Below are positions 46,988 through 59,000 of a stretch of DNA of 64,000 bases, one piece after another. This stretch comes from Pochonia chlamydosporia 170. Its lineage: Eukaryota > Ascomycota > Sordariomycetes > Hypocreales > Clavicipitaceae. Both the position numbers and the translations under genes were made by a program. A model generated the notes under the pieces. It was not told where the DNA came from and did no database searches. It saw only the letters and a program-made list of their open reading frames with translations. Where the stretch lies: NCBI RefSeq assembly GCF_001653235.2, contig NC_035790.1:6882001-6946000 (forward strand), read 5' to 3'. Position 1 is the stretch's first letter; each line of letters begins with the position of its first letter.

Positions 46988-49900
46988 TTACTTCTTCATC
47001 CCACCTAATATCTTCGCCTCCTCGTCGAAATCATCCACGGTCTTACCAATCTTTGCCAACCATCTCTTTACCCAAGCCGGTTTCTCATACTTAATCCACT
47101 CCTTTCCACCCTCTTCAAAATACGCCATAACGCCCGTCTTTTCCATGATCTCTTCGCCTGCCTTGAATATCTCCTCCTTCCCGGGAACTCGCCCATTCAA
47201 GCCCTGAATCCAAGTTTCCCATGCCTTATTCCAATCCAAAGCCAGGTGTCCCGCCTCCTCCAGGTGCTTACCATGAATAATACGATGGGCTGCCTTGTTC
47301 AAGGCAAACGTATACTCATGAATGTTGATTCCCGCGGCCCTAAACATGTCCCGGAATTCCTGTGCCTGGGGGAAGATGTGATGTTTTTCAACCTCTCCCA
47401 CCCATCCTCTGGCCTTCTCCAACTTCTGGGCCGCCGCTTTCAAGCCCCGTTCAGCTTGTGACAACCAGATATTTCCTTTCCCTCCTCCACCACCACCAAC
47501 GGCTTTCACAGCAGCTTTGCCCTCGTCAAAGACTGTCATCATCATGGACATGCCGTGGTCACCTACGGCAGTGACCACCATTCCAGGGTTCTTGACTACT
47601 TTGACAATTTCGTCAACGGCACCTTTGCCCTTCTCAAGAACAGCGGCTCCGGTACGGCCAAGTTCGTGAGCCGCTTCGATTGCAACCTTCTTGAGCGCAG
47701 AGCCTCCTTCTCCCAGCGCCTTTCCAGCCGACTTCAGAGCAGAGCCCGTCTTCTCCAAAGCGCTGCCAGCCTTCGACAGAAGTTTCGGTCCATTTTTGGC
47801 AAGCGATCCCACTGCATCTGGGATGATTCCAACGGCCATGTCCACGCCCATACCGATCTTTGCTGCCGTCTCCTTACTTGCGCCAGCTGCTTCCGCAAGC
47901 TTCGTGGCCCCTTGCTCTGTGAATGTCTTCTGTTCTTCTCCGGTGTACGCTTGTTTTAAGCCTGCCCAGACAGTATCGGCACCGTGAACCACGGCAACAG
48001 CTCCCAATACTTGAGTTACACCGGTTGGAGCAGCGAGACCTGCTGCTCCGGCTGCAATTTCAAGAGCACCACCAACCACTGTAGCAACTCCTACAGCACG
48101 GTTCCACCATGATGCCTCCGTACCCGCGAAGTCAGTCTTGCTCACCGGATTGCACTTTACATATTGATACAGATTTGATCCGTCTTTCCACCCGCCAGGG
48201 TCAGGGCTCAGCCATCTCATTGCGACCGTGAGGTAGTATCGAGCACCATAGTAGTATAAACCACTTTCTTCGTCTTTCTCTTTACCAGAATATCGATATC
48301 GTTTGGGTGACCCCAGAGATCCATTCCATGCTGAATACGTGGTGTCCCCAAAGGGCGAGTATTCTTCGTAGGACAGCAAGTCACCCTCATGGTTCAGCTC
48401 GACTTGAACCGACCCAGTCGAGTTGGTAAGCTGGTAACGGATAACTTGACGTGGGATGTTCTTCTCTTCTCCAATAGTCCGTGTTTCAACCAGGGCGAAC
48501 ATTTTAGCTTCATCGGCGACATGAAGCGTCTGTCGCTCGAGTTTTATTTCCTTTCCATCTCCCTTGTATCTCCGGAACACCTCGAATGGCCCATAGTAGA
48601 TTCTTTCTTTGAGCTTCACGGTCGGAGTGCCAGATGACTTTTCATCAAACGACTCTATCTTCTTTTCCGTCACCTTCCTTACTCTTTGGCCTCTTGCGTC
48701 GTACCTGTAATATGTGATCTCTCCTTTGAACTCCTCCCCTTCGCCTCCACGTCGCGATGTAGACGCCAGTTGGTTTTTGTAGTCCCAATTCAGAGATGGT
48801 AGATTATATGTAGATGTGACATTCCCAGAAGATCCCTGCAACCCTTCGTACTTGAATATATGATCCTTGGATCCTATTCTCATGACGGACAGGCGGTTAG
48901 ACATCTTTTCAGGCTCCAGCTGACTGGGTTCTTGATACGTGAAGTGCCGCGTCCATGATGCTCGCTTCTCGTCGGCACTAATATGATGCAGTCGCAAACA
49001 GTTTCCAGTAGAATCATACGCATATATCTCTGTGTATCGTGCCATCGAACCGTCGTCATGGGCATGGTCAGTACTGAAATGCTCTGGGGACCTGGTGGTA
49101 GGCGATTCCATGCCTTGATTTGCCTGCCCAAGGTGCTCTCTGCCGGTGGCTTCAATCAAGCGATACGCCGCATCATAGACATAATCTGATGACGGATCGA
49201 CTTTTTTGTTTCGGAAGTATATGATGTCCTGGACATCGTCATGAATGTGCGTTACGTTGCCAATCGGATCGTATGTGTAGTATAAATCCTGTACCTTTGC
49301 ACATTTCTTGTCCTTTTGGGGATTTTGCTTTCGAGGTGATGTATGGACGTTTTTGTACGTGACGATCGACTTGAGTCGAAAGCTGAAATCGTCATACGCA
49401 CTAGCTGTGACGGTCTTGTTGCCATGCTGAACCCAGATTCTTTGCCCGCGAGCGTTATACTCAACATCTTGCAGATATGCCACTGGCTCAGGGGCGCCCG
49501 CTACTTGTACCTTGATGCTTTGAATCAGACCGACGTCACTATGGTAATAGTTCAAGATAGATCCATCAGCAGTTGTATCTCCAATTTTGCGATTTGCGGC
49601 ATCATATCTCATCGAATGTATCATCATCTCATCCTCGAGAACAACTTCGTCCACCCAGTCCAATGTGCCTTTGTATTGTTTCGCAAAACGCCTCGTCGTG
49701 GCCAAAACATTTCCCTTGAAGTCGTAGGCATCCGTTGACACAGTACCAGCTTGGTCACATACACGGATCGGACGTGTACGTATGTTTCTCTCCTCAGCGT
49801 TCGGGAGGAACTCGCCGTACTCGGTGCGCTCCACGAGCTTTTCTGTTCGATCATCGTCGTGGCAAAGATGTGACTCAATTGATCTGCGCAAGTTGTCAAA

Positions 49901-52900
49901 GACGTTGCGGAATCTTTGCTTTCGGCTGTCCCATCCGTGAACTAGATTCCCGTTTATGTCGTGGAGCATCCATAAGTGGCCGGCTTCCATAGATGCTTGA
50001 TGGACTTTTGTGCCAGACATGTCCCAGTGGAATTCGAGAATTTTGCGACCCTTGCTGTCAATGATGGCATGCTTGTTGCCTTCGATGTCGTAGATGGTGA
50101 TGTCGTGCATGAATTCGTCTTCATATTGTGGTTTCCCTTTGCCATCTGCTTTCCCCTGGTTGTTTGCCAACCATCTGTTATGCTCAACGGTAAGAAATGC
50201 CCTCCCCATTGAATCAAGAAAGATTATAGTTGGTGTTTCAGCATGGACAGCGGATTTTCTTGCGGCTGCCTGCTCGTGCGTTCCCATTCTTCCGTCAATA
50301 CGCTGCTCATACCACGTCTGGAATTTTGGTGACTGTCTGCCGGCTTCTGTTTGCTCGCCTTCGGCCAGAATTAGTCTCTTGAAATAGCCTCCAACGTCAG
50401 GATCCTGTAGTGGGCTCCGGTCTACCGTGTCATTAGCATCCCATTGCTGCTGGCTCCAAGGTCCGAACACTGCCTTGGACCAGCTATGATCAGGAAACAA
50501 AGTTGCGACGACACGGCCCAAAGCATCGTAAAACATGATCCCAGACACACCAAACTTGGCATTGAACTCGTATGTCTCGGTAGACGAGTAGAACGGCTCA
50601 TACTTGCGCACAGGGCTCCCCTTATTGTTAAAGATATTCCAACCGCTGCAAATCCATCTGTGTGGGACGATTTGTCCTGATTTTTCGCCTCCTGATAATT
50701 CTGATGTGTCAGATAAACCTCCGGCAATGGGCTCTGAAATGCGATCTACCAAGCCAGGGCCAGCATATGACTTTGATTGGATCGTTCTGGCGAGACCATC
50801 AAAGTACGAAATGTTATACATCATTCTTGACTCTTCCCCGTCCACTAGATCTGAGGAATGTGTCATACGAGCAATAGTCGACATGCGTGTCGGCGGCCCA
50901 TTCAGAGTTTCCGGGTCAAAATGTTTGTAAAATGCATTTATGTCGTAGACATAACGTACAGTGGCATTTCCTATAAGGCTCTGACCTGTTGTAAGAGGAG
51001 AAGCAAAATGTGATTGAATGACTTCATCCGACAAATTTGGATCGAATCCTTCTAAATTGTCACCTTCGTCGTTTTCAGGCTTTCCCATGATTGCGCATCC
51101 TGCGACGTAACCAAGCACATCATGGACTAGTGTTGTACAATTTCTGTTAGGATCCATAGCCAGGATGGGCTTTAGTAGACGGTAATCCAGCCCTGACTGA
51201 ACGATAGGTTGTTCTGGATCAAGATTCCGGATGCCAGCCGTGATTCGATTACCCCGGGCATCTTTTGACTCCAGTACCAAGAGGTCATAATCATCATACG
51301 TGATAGACACCTCAGTGTTGTTCGTCGTCGAGTAGAATGGGTCTCGATACCGTAGGGCATTAAAGAAGTGCTTCTTAGCATGCTCCAGTTCTTCTTCGTA
51401 GTTATATGAGTCTGAAGGAGAATAGAAGACTCTTCCGGAAGGAATCCACCAGTCAGTCTGAGAACTAATATGTACATGGCCGCCTGCACTCATCGCATCT
51501 TTCAGTTGGTCCTCATTGTCAAACTTTCCTGAGTCAACATAGACTTTCTTCGCGTATTCAGCACTAATACTTTTGTCATAGGACATGTACGAAACGGCCA
51601 GGGATTGCAGTTCTCCCGGCGGAAGCTCATGTGTGAAATCATTCGACCGAAATGTAGACAGACTGTGCTTGAGCAAGCGGCGATGTGCATGGTGCCCATG
51701 AGCACTACTTCCATCGTAATCTTCATAGGGAACGTCATGCTTCCCGTCTGAAGCCATCAGTATGGTTTGATGAACTTTATCGCGCTGCAAAGTAGCTACA
51801 ACTCCCGACAGACATAGCTGTGATTGAAAATTGAGTAGCTGATACGTCCGGTTCTCGTATGACAATGGTAGCCTGTACGAGGTCTTATCCCAGATCATGT
51901 TTGTGTAATTTGTCTCTGTGAAAGTAATTTCCATTTTCCTCTGCTCATCGCGATCTCGATCAGTAAAGAAAGCCGATGGATCTTGATGACGACGCCCGTA
52001 TACAATTGAAGCTGAGAGTAGAACTTGTCCGAGCTCGTCTGTACGAAGCACCACGGAATGGCTGACGCGAGGATCTGCCATTGTCCGACCATCTTTGCCA
52101 GACTTGAATTCTTCACGTTCATAGGTAATGGAAAGCGAATCTCGCGGATATGAGAGGTAAACGGCATTCTTATTTGGTCCAATTGGCTGCATTGCCATGA
52201 TGGAGTAATTTGACTCAGATACACTGTAAGGTCTGTCTTCTGCCTCAGAGCCGTCCAATGCGTAGGTTTCAGTCCGAAGTGGTTTCCCTTTTAGTGAACG
52301 ACAGGCCTCTCGTATCTCGTCCGTGGAAAAGTCATGATCAATGAATCTTCCAAATGCTCTAACATCGGTGGGCAGAACAGTATCCGGTAACAGCATGCTC
52401 TCGTATTCTTCATCAGTTAAGCCAGCTTCGCGATAGTATTGCTCCTCATAGGATTTGGATATGCGGTAAGCATCTTGCATGTCTCCTGTGTGAAACCATG
52501 ACTTTGTAAGGATTGGTGGTACATGAGATCTTTCGTCGGTATTCGAAGCTTCAGGAAACTGAGAGGATTCACTAAATGCAGCGAATTCCTCAGTGTCAAT
52601 CTTCTCAACCATTGCAAAACCTCTGAACTCTCTCTCAAACCAGTCGTAATACCCATCGTGATAGATAAAACGAGAAACAAACTTGTTTTTGCTGACATAG
52701 TCATATGTTTCCTGGCGCTCTACCACCTGGACCGGAAAGGCAAGACGGGTCAACCAGGGTCTTCCCGCAAGTTTGTCCTGGAGATAATATTCTGTGGATG
52801 TTTTGTAGAATATTTTGCTCTCTACTCCGAGATTGTTTGTTTGGTGTGTGAGAAGGTGTGGTTTCTGATTTCCCATCAAGTCAATATATCGTATGTGTCG

Positions 52901-55135
52901 ACCTCTGTCTGAGGGTAGAGTAGACGACCAGACCAATGTGCCTGTTCCTCTGCCGAACAGATCCACGACTTGAAGTTGGGAGGCATTGTCTAGCATCGGC
53001 ATTGCTATGATCTTTGATCCGGCAGACCAGCTGTTTCCGGACTCATTGCGGTAGTAAAACACCTCCTCCCGGCCAAGATATATGATGTCAGTAGTTCCAG
53101 AGCCGTCAATGTCAAAGAGTCGGATCCGGTCTTGACGAAACAAATCAGGAAGATCCAAACATGGCGCATTATCCATCGTAACCTTGGGACCAAACTCCCC
53201 ATATCCCAGATTTGGCCAGTAGCATACCTCGTCTTGGCGAATTCGGACCAAGTCAGTCAGTCCATCTCCCGACATATCTGCGACATATATTGCCTCTGAC
53301 TTGTCGGATACAAGGAGCCTGGCGCCATCCCTATCATGAACTGGAGTCTTGATAGGGCGACCATTTCCGTAGCCGGCTTCGCCGAGCGAAGGATACCAAA
53401 CAAATACTTCGTCATTCGCAATCAGGATATCCGTCAACCCATCTCCGGTGAGGTCCAGAAATTGCATTGCATTAGAAAGAGATATGTTGCTCGGCAGAGA
53501 CTCGAAGGGTTTGAATTGATGCCATGAACCAGGGTAGTTCCAGTCTCGGCGGTAGAATCCAGGAGTATGCGCATCAAATCTTACTAGAGACAAATGACCG
53601 CTCGCTGCAAGATCCATCCACTGATCTTTAGATCCAGATGAAGCAGCTGGAGCCGGTGCCAGGTCGATTTGTTTGTTGGGAAAGAAGTTTGAGCCGCCCA
53701 TATTTGCTTTGTAATGGTATGTATCCCCTTGTTTCGTTAATATCCCTGGAATCCCTTCGCTGTCTAGGTCAATCCACTTCGAAATGGCATCGTCCAAGCC
53801 AAAGGGAAGCTCTGCGAGGTCCCGGCTGTTTAGATCACATATTTCGGAAGACACTTCTGGCTCACTGTACTTGAACTGAATTGGAGGGAGTGCCTTGTTA
53901 AAGTATCCAGTGCCCTGCCGCTGATATGCTCTGGAGGTAAACGATGATACGAATGACGCAACACGCTTGTTATCACTAGCCTGATGAAGCTCCCCAGGCT
54001 GGACATATTGTATCTCAAATGATGACACCAGACAGTCCGCTCCCACTCCTTTCTCATTCGGGAAATGATGAAACAAAAGGATTCGGTGACACAACCGATA
54101 TGTCCGAATCTCAAATGCTGATCTGTAGCTGGAAAATGAGTCAGGACGAACTGGCCACAACTGTGATTCCTTTGGTGTTGGCGACTGTCCGCCGTGATCT
54201 CCATAGTCGAATACGGCCTCAAACATCCAATCCGGCTTCTCGGTCTTGATACCCACTAGTCTAGATGTTCGATTTCCATACTTTATTCTTTTGATATATC
54301 TTTGGCTTGTCCGAGTTGCCTCTGTTCGACAGGACTCATGGGCCGCGGTAATGTCAACATTGGCCGAGTCTTCTGCTTTGTACTCATACACAAGCCAGTT
54401 GCCCTTGTCATCCCAACTCTCGGACATGAGCCATTTGAATGTGCGAGGCGCTTTCCCAGGAGCGCAGATTGGGTCCGAGATTCTGGAAGCAGAACTATCC
54501 CCATACAATGTCGTCACATTGTTTCCCGTTATTGTGCGCCAGTGAATCTCCCGACTCTGGTATTCCGTCCATCGTTCAATGCGAACAAATGATCCTTCGA
54601 TCCTTGGACGATATCGTCTTACTTCAAATTTTGTCCCTTCTGTTTCAACAACATCAGGGTCGCTTCTCGACCATGTACCATCTTTGAAATCGAGATCCGG
54701 AACTAGGTCTTCGGATCCTGCGATAATAAATAGATCGCCTTCTTCTTCGTCCAAATACTGCGGCAGACCCTTATCAGTCTTTCTAGTGATTGAAGGGGCA
54801 TTTAGTTGCCACCCAAAACCAAATGGCCCATTACCGGACCCCGAATCATAGGAAATTGACAGCGTTGGGCCAAAACCACCCCGAGATGTGCTTATGGGAA
54901 CTGGTACTTCGGTTGATGCTGTTCCGGTCACTGAATTCACTGAAAACTTCTCTCCAATGCTGCGAATCGCTCCACCACCTTTGGGCAAATTGATCGAGGG
55001 CAACGGGTTCTTCCCTTTCCGGCTTCCATTGTCATCTGCTGCTTGGGCTTGCGACGTGCTGGTGCTTTGTCCAGCTGTACTTGACGAAGCTGCCCCGGAG
55101 GGAGTCGGCCCTGATGAAGCCTGATGAGGGTCCAT
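46988..55135 (-). CDS. Tc-toxin TcB-TcC-like fusion protein with HNH-like C-terminal domain
   Basis: Predicted cocoon and effector component of an insecticidal-toxin-complex-like machine. One exon, 2,715 aa; ATG at 55135; no signal peptide, with a Ser/Gln-rich first 40 residues. An SpvB-like domain spans about 40-330. FG-GAP-like units (DLTGDGLTDILI, DMSGDGLTDLV, DIDGSGTTDII) sit near 560, 618 and 673, in the TcB propeller region. TcB middle-type sequence follows, then RHS/YD repeats from about 1,700 (YDFKGN ~1803, YTYDPIGN ~1956). The RHS core ends with SPDPGGWKDG and NPVSKTDFAG near 2335, a PxxxxDxxG boundary at which TcC/RHS proteins self-cleave. The ~375 variable residues after it contain an Ala/Gly-rich helical region, a Gly run and HHIFPQ near 2585 with a later HRIIHG, resembling the DUF2380/HNH-type toxin domains of bacteria. 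It is divergent from a TcA-like gene, 952 bp apart. Activity is inferred only. Confidence 0.88.
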   Translation of the reverse strand: MDPHQASSGPTPSGAASSSTAGQSTSTSQAQAADDNGSRKGKNPLPSINLPKGGGAIRSIGEKFSVNSVTGTASTEVPVPISTSRGGFGPTLSISYDSGSGNGPFGFGWQLNAPSITRKTDKGLPQYLDEEEGDLFIIAGSEDLVPDLDFKDGTWSRSDPDVVETEGTKFEVRRYRPRIEGSFVRIERWTEYQSREIHWRTITGNNVTTLYGDSSASRISDPICAPGKAPRTFKWLMSESWDDKGNWLVYEYKAEDSANVDITAAHESCRTEATRTSQRYIKRIKYGNRTSRLVGIKTEKPDWMFEAVFDYGDHGGQSPTPKESQLWPVRPDSFSSYRSAFEIRTYRLCHRILLFHHFPNEKGVGADCLVSSFEIQYVQPGELHQASDNKRVASFVSSFTSRAYQRQGTGYFNKALPPIQFKYSEPEVSSEICDLNSRDLAELPFGLDDAISKWIDLDSEGIPGILTKQGDTYHYKANMGGSNFFPNKQIDLAPAPAASSGSKDQWMDLAASGHLSLVRFDAHTPGFYRRDWNYPGSWHQFKPFESLPSNISLSNAMQFLDLTGDGLTDILIANDEVFVWYPSLGEAGYGNGRPIKTPVHDRDGARLLVSDKSEAIYVADMSGDGLTDLVRIRQDEVCYWPNLGYGEFGPKVTMDNAPCLDLPDLFRQDRIRLFDIDGSGTTDIIYLGREEVFYYRNESGNSWSAGSKIIAMPMLDNASQLQVVDLFGRGTGTLVWSSTLPSDRGRHIRYIDLMGNQKPHLLTHQTNNLGVESKIFYKTSTEYYLQDKLAGRPWLTRLAFPVQVVERQETYDYVSKNKFVSRFIYHDGYYDWFEREFRGFAMVEKIDTEEFAAFSESSQFPEASNTDERSHVPPILTKSWFHTGDMQDAYRISKSYEEQYYREAGLTDEEYESMLLPDTVLPTDVRAFGRFIDHDFSTDEIREACRSLKGKPLRTETYALDGSEAEDRPYSVSESNYSIMAMQPIGPNKNAVYLSYPRDSLSITYEREEFKSGKDGRTMADPRVSHSVVLRTDELGQVLLSASIVYGRRHQDPSAFFTDRDRDEQRKMEITFTETNYTNMIWDKTSYRLPLSYENRTYQLLNFQSQLCLSGVVATLQRDKVHQTILMASDGKHDVPYEDYDGSSAHGHHAHRRLLKHSLSTFRSNDFTHELPPGELQSLAVSYMSYDKSISAEYAKKVYVDSGKFDNEDQLKDAMSAGGHVHISSQTDWWIPSGRVFYSPSDSYNYEEELEHAKKHFFNALRYRDPFYSTTNNTEVSITYDDYDLLVLESKDARGNRITAGIRNLDPEQPIVQSGLDYRLLKPILAMDPNRNCTTLVHDVLGYVAGCAIMGKPENDEGDNLEGFDPNLSDEVIQSHFASPLTTGQSLIGNATVRYVYDINAFYKHFDPETLNGPPTRMSTIARMTHSSDLVDGEESRMMYNISYFDGLARTIQSKSYAGPGLVDRISEPIAGGLSDTSELSGGEKSGQIVPHRWICSGWNIFNNKGSPVRKYEPFYSSTETYEFNAKFGVSGIMFYDALGRVVATLFPDHSWSKAVFGPWSQQQWDANDTVDRSPLQDPDVGGYFKRLILAEGEQTEAGRQSPKFQTWYEQRIDGRMGTHEQAAARKSAVHAETPTIIFLDSMGRAFLTVEHNRWLANNQGKADGKGKPQYEDEFMHDITIYDIEGNKHAIIDSKGRKILEFHWDMSGTKVHQASMEAGHLWMLHDINGNLVHGWDSRKQRFRNVFDNLRRSIESHLCHDDDRTEKLVERTEYGEFLPNAEERNIRTRPIRVCDQAGTVSTDAYDFKGNVLATTRRFAKQYKGTLDWVDEVVLEDEMMIHSMRYDAANRKIGDTTADGSILNYYHSDVGLIQSIKVQVAGAPEPVAYLQDVEYNARGQRIWVQHGNKTVTASAYDDFSFRLKSIVTYKNVHTSPRKQNPQKDKKCAKVQDLYYTYDPIGNVTHIHDDVQDIIYFRNKKVDPSSDYVYDAAYRLIEATGREHLGQANQGMESPTTRSPEHFSTDHAHDDGSMARYTEIYAYDSTGNCLRLHHISADEKRASWTRHFTYQEPSQLEPEKMSNRLSVMRIGSKDHIFKYEGLQGSSGNVTSTYNLPSLNWDYKNQLASTSRRGGEGEEFKGEITYYRYDARGQRVRKVTEKKIESFDEKSSGTPTVKLKERIYYGPFEVFRRYKGDGKEIKLERQTLHVADEAKMFALVETRTIGEEKNIPRQVIRYQLTNSTGSVQVELNHEGDLLSYEEYSPFGDTTYSAWNGSLGSPKRYRYSGKEKDEESGLYYYGARYYLTVAMRWLSPDPGGWKDGSNLYQYVKCNPVSKTDFAGTEASWWNRAVGVATVVGGALEIAAGAAGLAAPTGVTQVLGAVAVVHGADTVWAGLKQAYTGEEQKTFTEQGATKLAEAAGASKETAAKIGMGVDMAVGIIPDAVGSLAKNGPKLLSKAGSALEKTGSALKSAGKALGEGGSALKKVAIEAAHELGRTGAAVLEKGKGAVDEIVKVVKNPGMVVTAVGDHGMSMMMTVFDEGKAAVKAVGGGGGGKGNIWLSQAERGLKAAAQKLEKARGWVGEVEKHHIFPQAQEFRDMFRAAGINIHEYTFALNKAAHRIIHGKHLEEAGHLALDWNKAWETWIQGLNGRVPGKEEIFKAGEEIMEKTGVMAYFEEGGKEWIKYEKPAWVKRWLAKIGKTVDDFDEEAKILGGMKK

Positions 55136-56087
55136 TGGTGGTCCAATTGCTCAGCACATGTAGCTTACTGTACAGTAGACTGGTTGGAATGTGTTGTGAG
55201 GTTTGACAAACGGGACAGTTTGGGTATCAGGCTAATGGCTTTGGTGTTGTTCACTTAGGCAACGATATGATACCACTTTCTCGCAAAAGGCGCACTCACT
55301 TATCAAAGAAGTATGCCCTAACATTAGTTGGTGTGTTCAAAATGACCAGACAAACAATGAGTACCTCTATGCAATGCTGTTCTCGCCCCAATTGCTCACC
55401 GAAAAAGAGGCATTTCTTAGACACACAAGGGCGGCGCAACATTGCTGAGCATATGACATTTCTGACCAGCTGTGATGCTTGTGTCGAGAATCCTCAATAT
55501 TGGTCTAGACTCTGCCACAAGTTTCACAAACGTAACCATTGAGCATCTGCATTGTAGAATCGTAGCCTGTTGTGGTCGTCAGCAGACATCAGCCGCACCA
55601 TTTCCGAGCACACCCTCAGCCACGCCGAGACGATGAACCTGTTTCCAGCCAATATTATGCCTCAGCTTGGTGTATTTATCCAGGAACCAGCGAATCATGT
55701 GGCCAGTAACAACGGCAAACTTGTGAGATTATTGCGCGCCCCGTTAAATAGAGAAGCTCGGCATGGCTGTCGGGGGCGGACCGCAACAGTTCCCGGAATC
55801 AGCCACCATCCTAGATTTGCTATAGCTTCCCCAAGCTTCATCTGCCGGTCGTGACAGGGCTGAGATATTGAAGAATGGGAGTGGGAGTTTCGGTGTCGCT
55901 TTTGATGCCTGCTGTATCTGTGTTGCACATGACACGAGTCCAACATTTTCTCGAATACCCATCCCGATGAGATGTCGCTGCCCAAACTTCCAATCCTACC
56001 AAAAGACTCAAATTCTTTAATCAATTCTAGCTCACTTGCCCTCAAGACCGTTTTCGCGACTCGTTTCGCGAATAGGAAGGAGCTGCC
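55136..56087. promoter_or_regulatory. Divergent promoter region between the two Tc-like genes
   Basis: This is 952 bp between the start codons of the TcB-TcC-like and TcA-like genes, with no other supportable gene. Both promoters must lie here, which allows joint control. An in-frame stop at 56073 fixes the TcA-like start unless an upstream exon exists. No known regulator site was recognised. Confidence 0.65.
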
Positions 56088-59000
56088 ATGACGTTCACTC
56101 AGGTTGCATTGTTGACCCTTCTCCCAACTGCGCCTCGCGACCCAGCCCTCTTTCAAGCAGACATCAAAGACTTGAAAATAGAGGCATATGATCTCACAGT
56201 CAAAAATAACAAAGATGGAGACCCCAATCCTGTTGGAGAGTGCCATGGCCTACTTGGCGCACAAGGCGAGCCCATTACAGGACCGATTGATATCATTCCT
56301 CGACAAACTAATCCTCCTTCACCACCAAAACTCAAGACTGCAATACTTCAGCACTTCAAAATTCAGTTGCCAGCGCCTGTTATTCGTCCATTATCCGTGG
56401 CTACTGCAGTCATTGTACTGAATGTCGACCCAAGCCATTCAGAGTTCGACTCACTCGATTTAAGACTTGTAATAACAAGGAATGGAAACTCGATTGGCAA
56501 AAGCCCGCCTCTTGAATTCAACGTCCCAGTCAGAAGTATTCAAGAGCCGTTGCCAACAGAGCCTTCCACTTGGATCGGGCTCGACTATGATTCCCAAAAC
56601 GAGACCGACCCGGTATACCGCGCTGGATATGTCTTTGTTCCACCAATTCCTAAAATCGTGTCTAATAGACCGAATCTGAAACTCGGACAAGATGGAATCA
56701 CACCGAATTTCAACAGTCTCGTAGACCTGGTCAATGAAGTACTGGCAGACGACCATACCAGTACTGATCCAGATCCAAACACATCATTACAGACTCGCAA
56801 AACGCCTCTAGACGCACCGCAATGCTTACAAATTGCCAGAGAGCTCATCTATGATCGGGCTGTATATCCACTTCCAGGGCCAAAGAACAAGTCTCTCGAA
56901 GACATGTATAGTAATCCCAATGTGGCCAGCTCAGACGACCAGGACAGGAAACAGTTTGAGGCCGACATCAATGCCTATTATTCACAACATGACGCTGAGG
57001 CAACTCAACTTAGCAATTTCGTATTCGCGGCTGCCAGTGCCATTGAATGCGAAAAGTCTAGTATAGCTCTGTCATCCGCCAGCATCTCCTTTCAGATAGT
57101 ATCGCAGCCAAATCAGCAGCCACCCTTCGTCAGCAAAGCAGTTATTGTCAAGGGCGTCACCAGTGGGACAAACCCAGACAGCCATCTCTCGCCTACTTTT
57201 GGCATACCTGCAGCCTTCTTTTACGCCCTTGGTTTCAGTCTACCAAGTCAGTTGAATACTCAAGATCGTCTTACTAGCGCTTATATCGCTTCGGAGGCTG
57301 CAAATTTGAAGAAACTTCAAGCCGCCGTGGACGGAGGCATTATCAATAAAGCAGAGTCTGCTAAAACATCCACAGACACCTTATTGAAGAACTTGAATAT
57401 ACAACAAGCTGCGAGGCGTATTGACGCACTAGGACCAGCGCCGGCATCCCTCACGACACTCCAGCTAAATGACGATGTGTCCTCGTTGATAACTGACTGG
57501 TTAAATTACAATGGCGACTCATCCAATATCAGTGCATTTTGGAAAGCAGAAAGCACCTCGCAGGCTGCGCAGTATCTCCACCTAGTGATGAGTTGTATCA
57601 TCGCAGAGAAAACTGCATTGGAAAAGGAAATCACAACAGCTCTCACAATCTCAACTGTGATTCAGTTGGCTGCAGTTAAGGATGACGCTTGGAGAGCATT
57701 TTGGATGCCCGCAAAGTCGTCACCAGCAGACACTACGCCCGACGATCGGGCAGCTCTTTTGCCAAATTACACTATCCCAGGCTCTGTTAAACAAAGAACA
57801 GAGGCCTTCATTCGTTTTCTAAAGACTCTTTTCAGTGTGGGTGAGGCTACGCACGGCGCTGATCCTCCAACTACGGGAGATATTCAAGTGCTTGGCCGGC
57901 CAGCACAAGATATTCTCCAACTATTCTTTAATGCTTTACCCAGTTTTACTTTTGCGGCTGCCATCGATGATGGTGCAATCACCACAGCTCTCGACTCTCT
58001 TCAGGTGGATGACAAGCTCAAGGCTTGGGCAAAGCAGGCAATCAAGACAATCGGCTTTCTCTTTACAATTACCACATTCCAGAACACCGACAAACAGACA
58101 GCGCCACAGCAGTTTTCCCTGATTGAAAGTCTGTTTGCGCGTGGGTTTATAACCCCCAATCGCATCGCCGTGTTGACAAAGTCCCAGTTTCACACAGCTT
58201 TGTCCGGAACTGTGGCTTATTATCCCACATCATCGGGTGCTCTCATCTCAGATCTTATTTACGCCATTGCATATCCTCTGTCGACCAATGTTCCAAGCTT
58301 GGGACCCGAGGCAGACGATGGCTTCAGTCCAATCAATCCCGGGAATCTGGTGGACTGTATTCCACCCAAGTATCTCTCTCCATTCAGTCTCAATATGTAT
58401 CTTAAGCTTCTCCTACTTCTCATGGTGACTACAAAGTCAACAGATCAGTCCGTTGCGACGGTACTTCAGACTCGCCGAGGCGCCTTGAACTCTCTGGAAG
58501 TGTCACCTCGCAATGCAGACGTGGCCGTTCCGCTTATTGACCTTGCCAACGAGAGTTTGGAGGCACTTGTTGAACAAGTCGCCGCAGGCACAATAACAGG
58601 AGCAGCAATATTCAACACAGAATCTCCAGATATCACGGAATTAGGTTTTCCTTCGTTGGACATGCCATTCAAACTTGAAGAGATTCTCTCTGCTTTGCCC
58701 CAACACTCAAGCCCCCATCTTCCCAACCCTCCTACAAAAGCCTACGACATTCTGAAACTAGACTTTTCATCGCCGCTTCTACCATATGATCAGGAATTGG
58801 ATATTAATCGCACATATCTTAATTTCTTGCGAACGTCTAGGTTCGAGGTAATGAGGACATTCCGTGCAAACATCACCTCCTTTGCTCTTGATGCCTCCAA
58901 AGAGCCAACTGATTTCCGGAAAACGCTCTGGCGATATCCTGTGCGTCCAGATATTGCTCTTGAGTACTTGATGATATCAAGTGTTGAAAAAGAGTATCTA

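Noticed and set aside
55695..56246. Minus-strand frame of about 183 codons in the Tc divergent region
   Set aside because: Overlaps the start of the strongly supported TcA-like gene on the opposite strand and has no motif.
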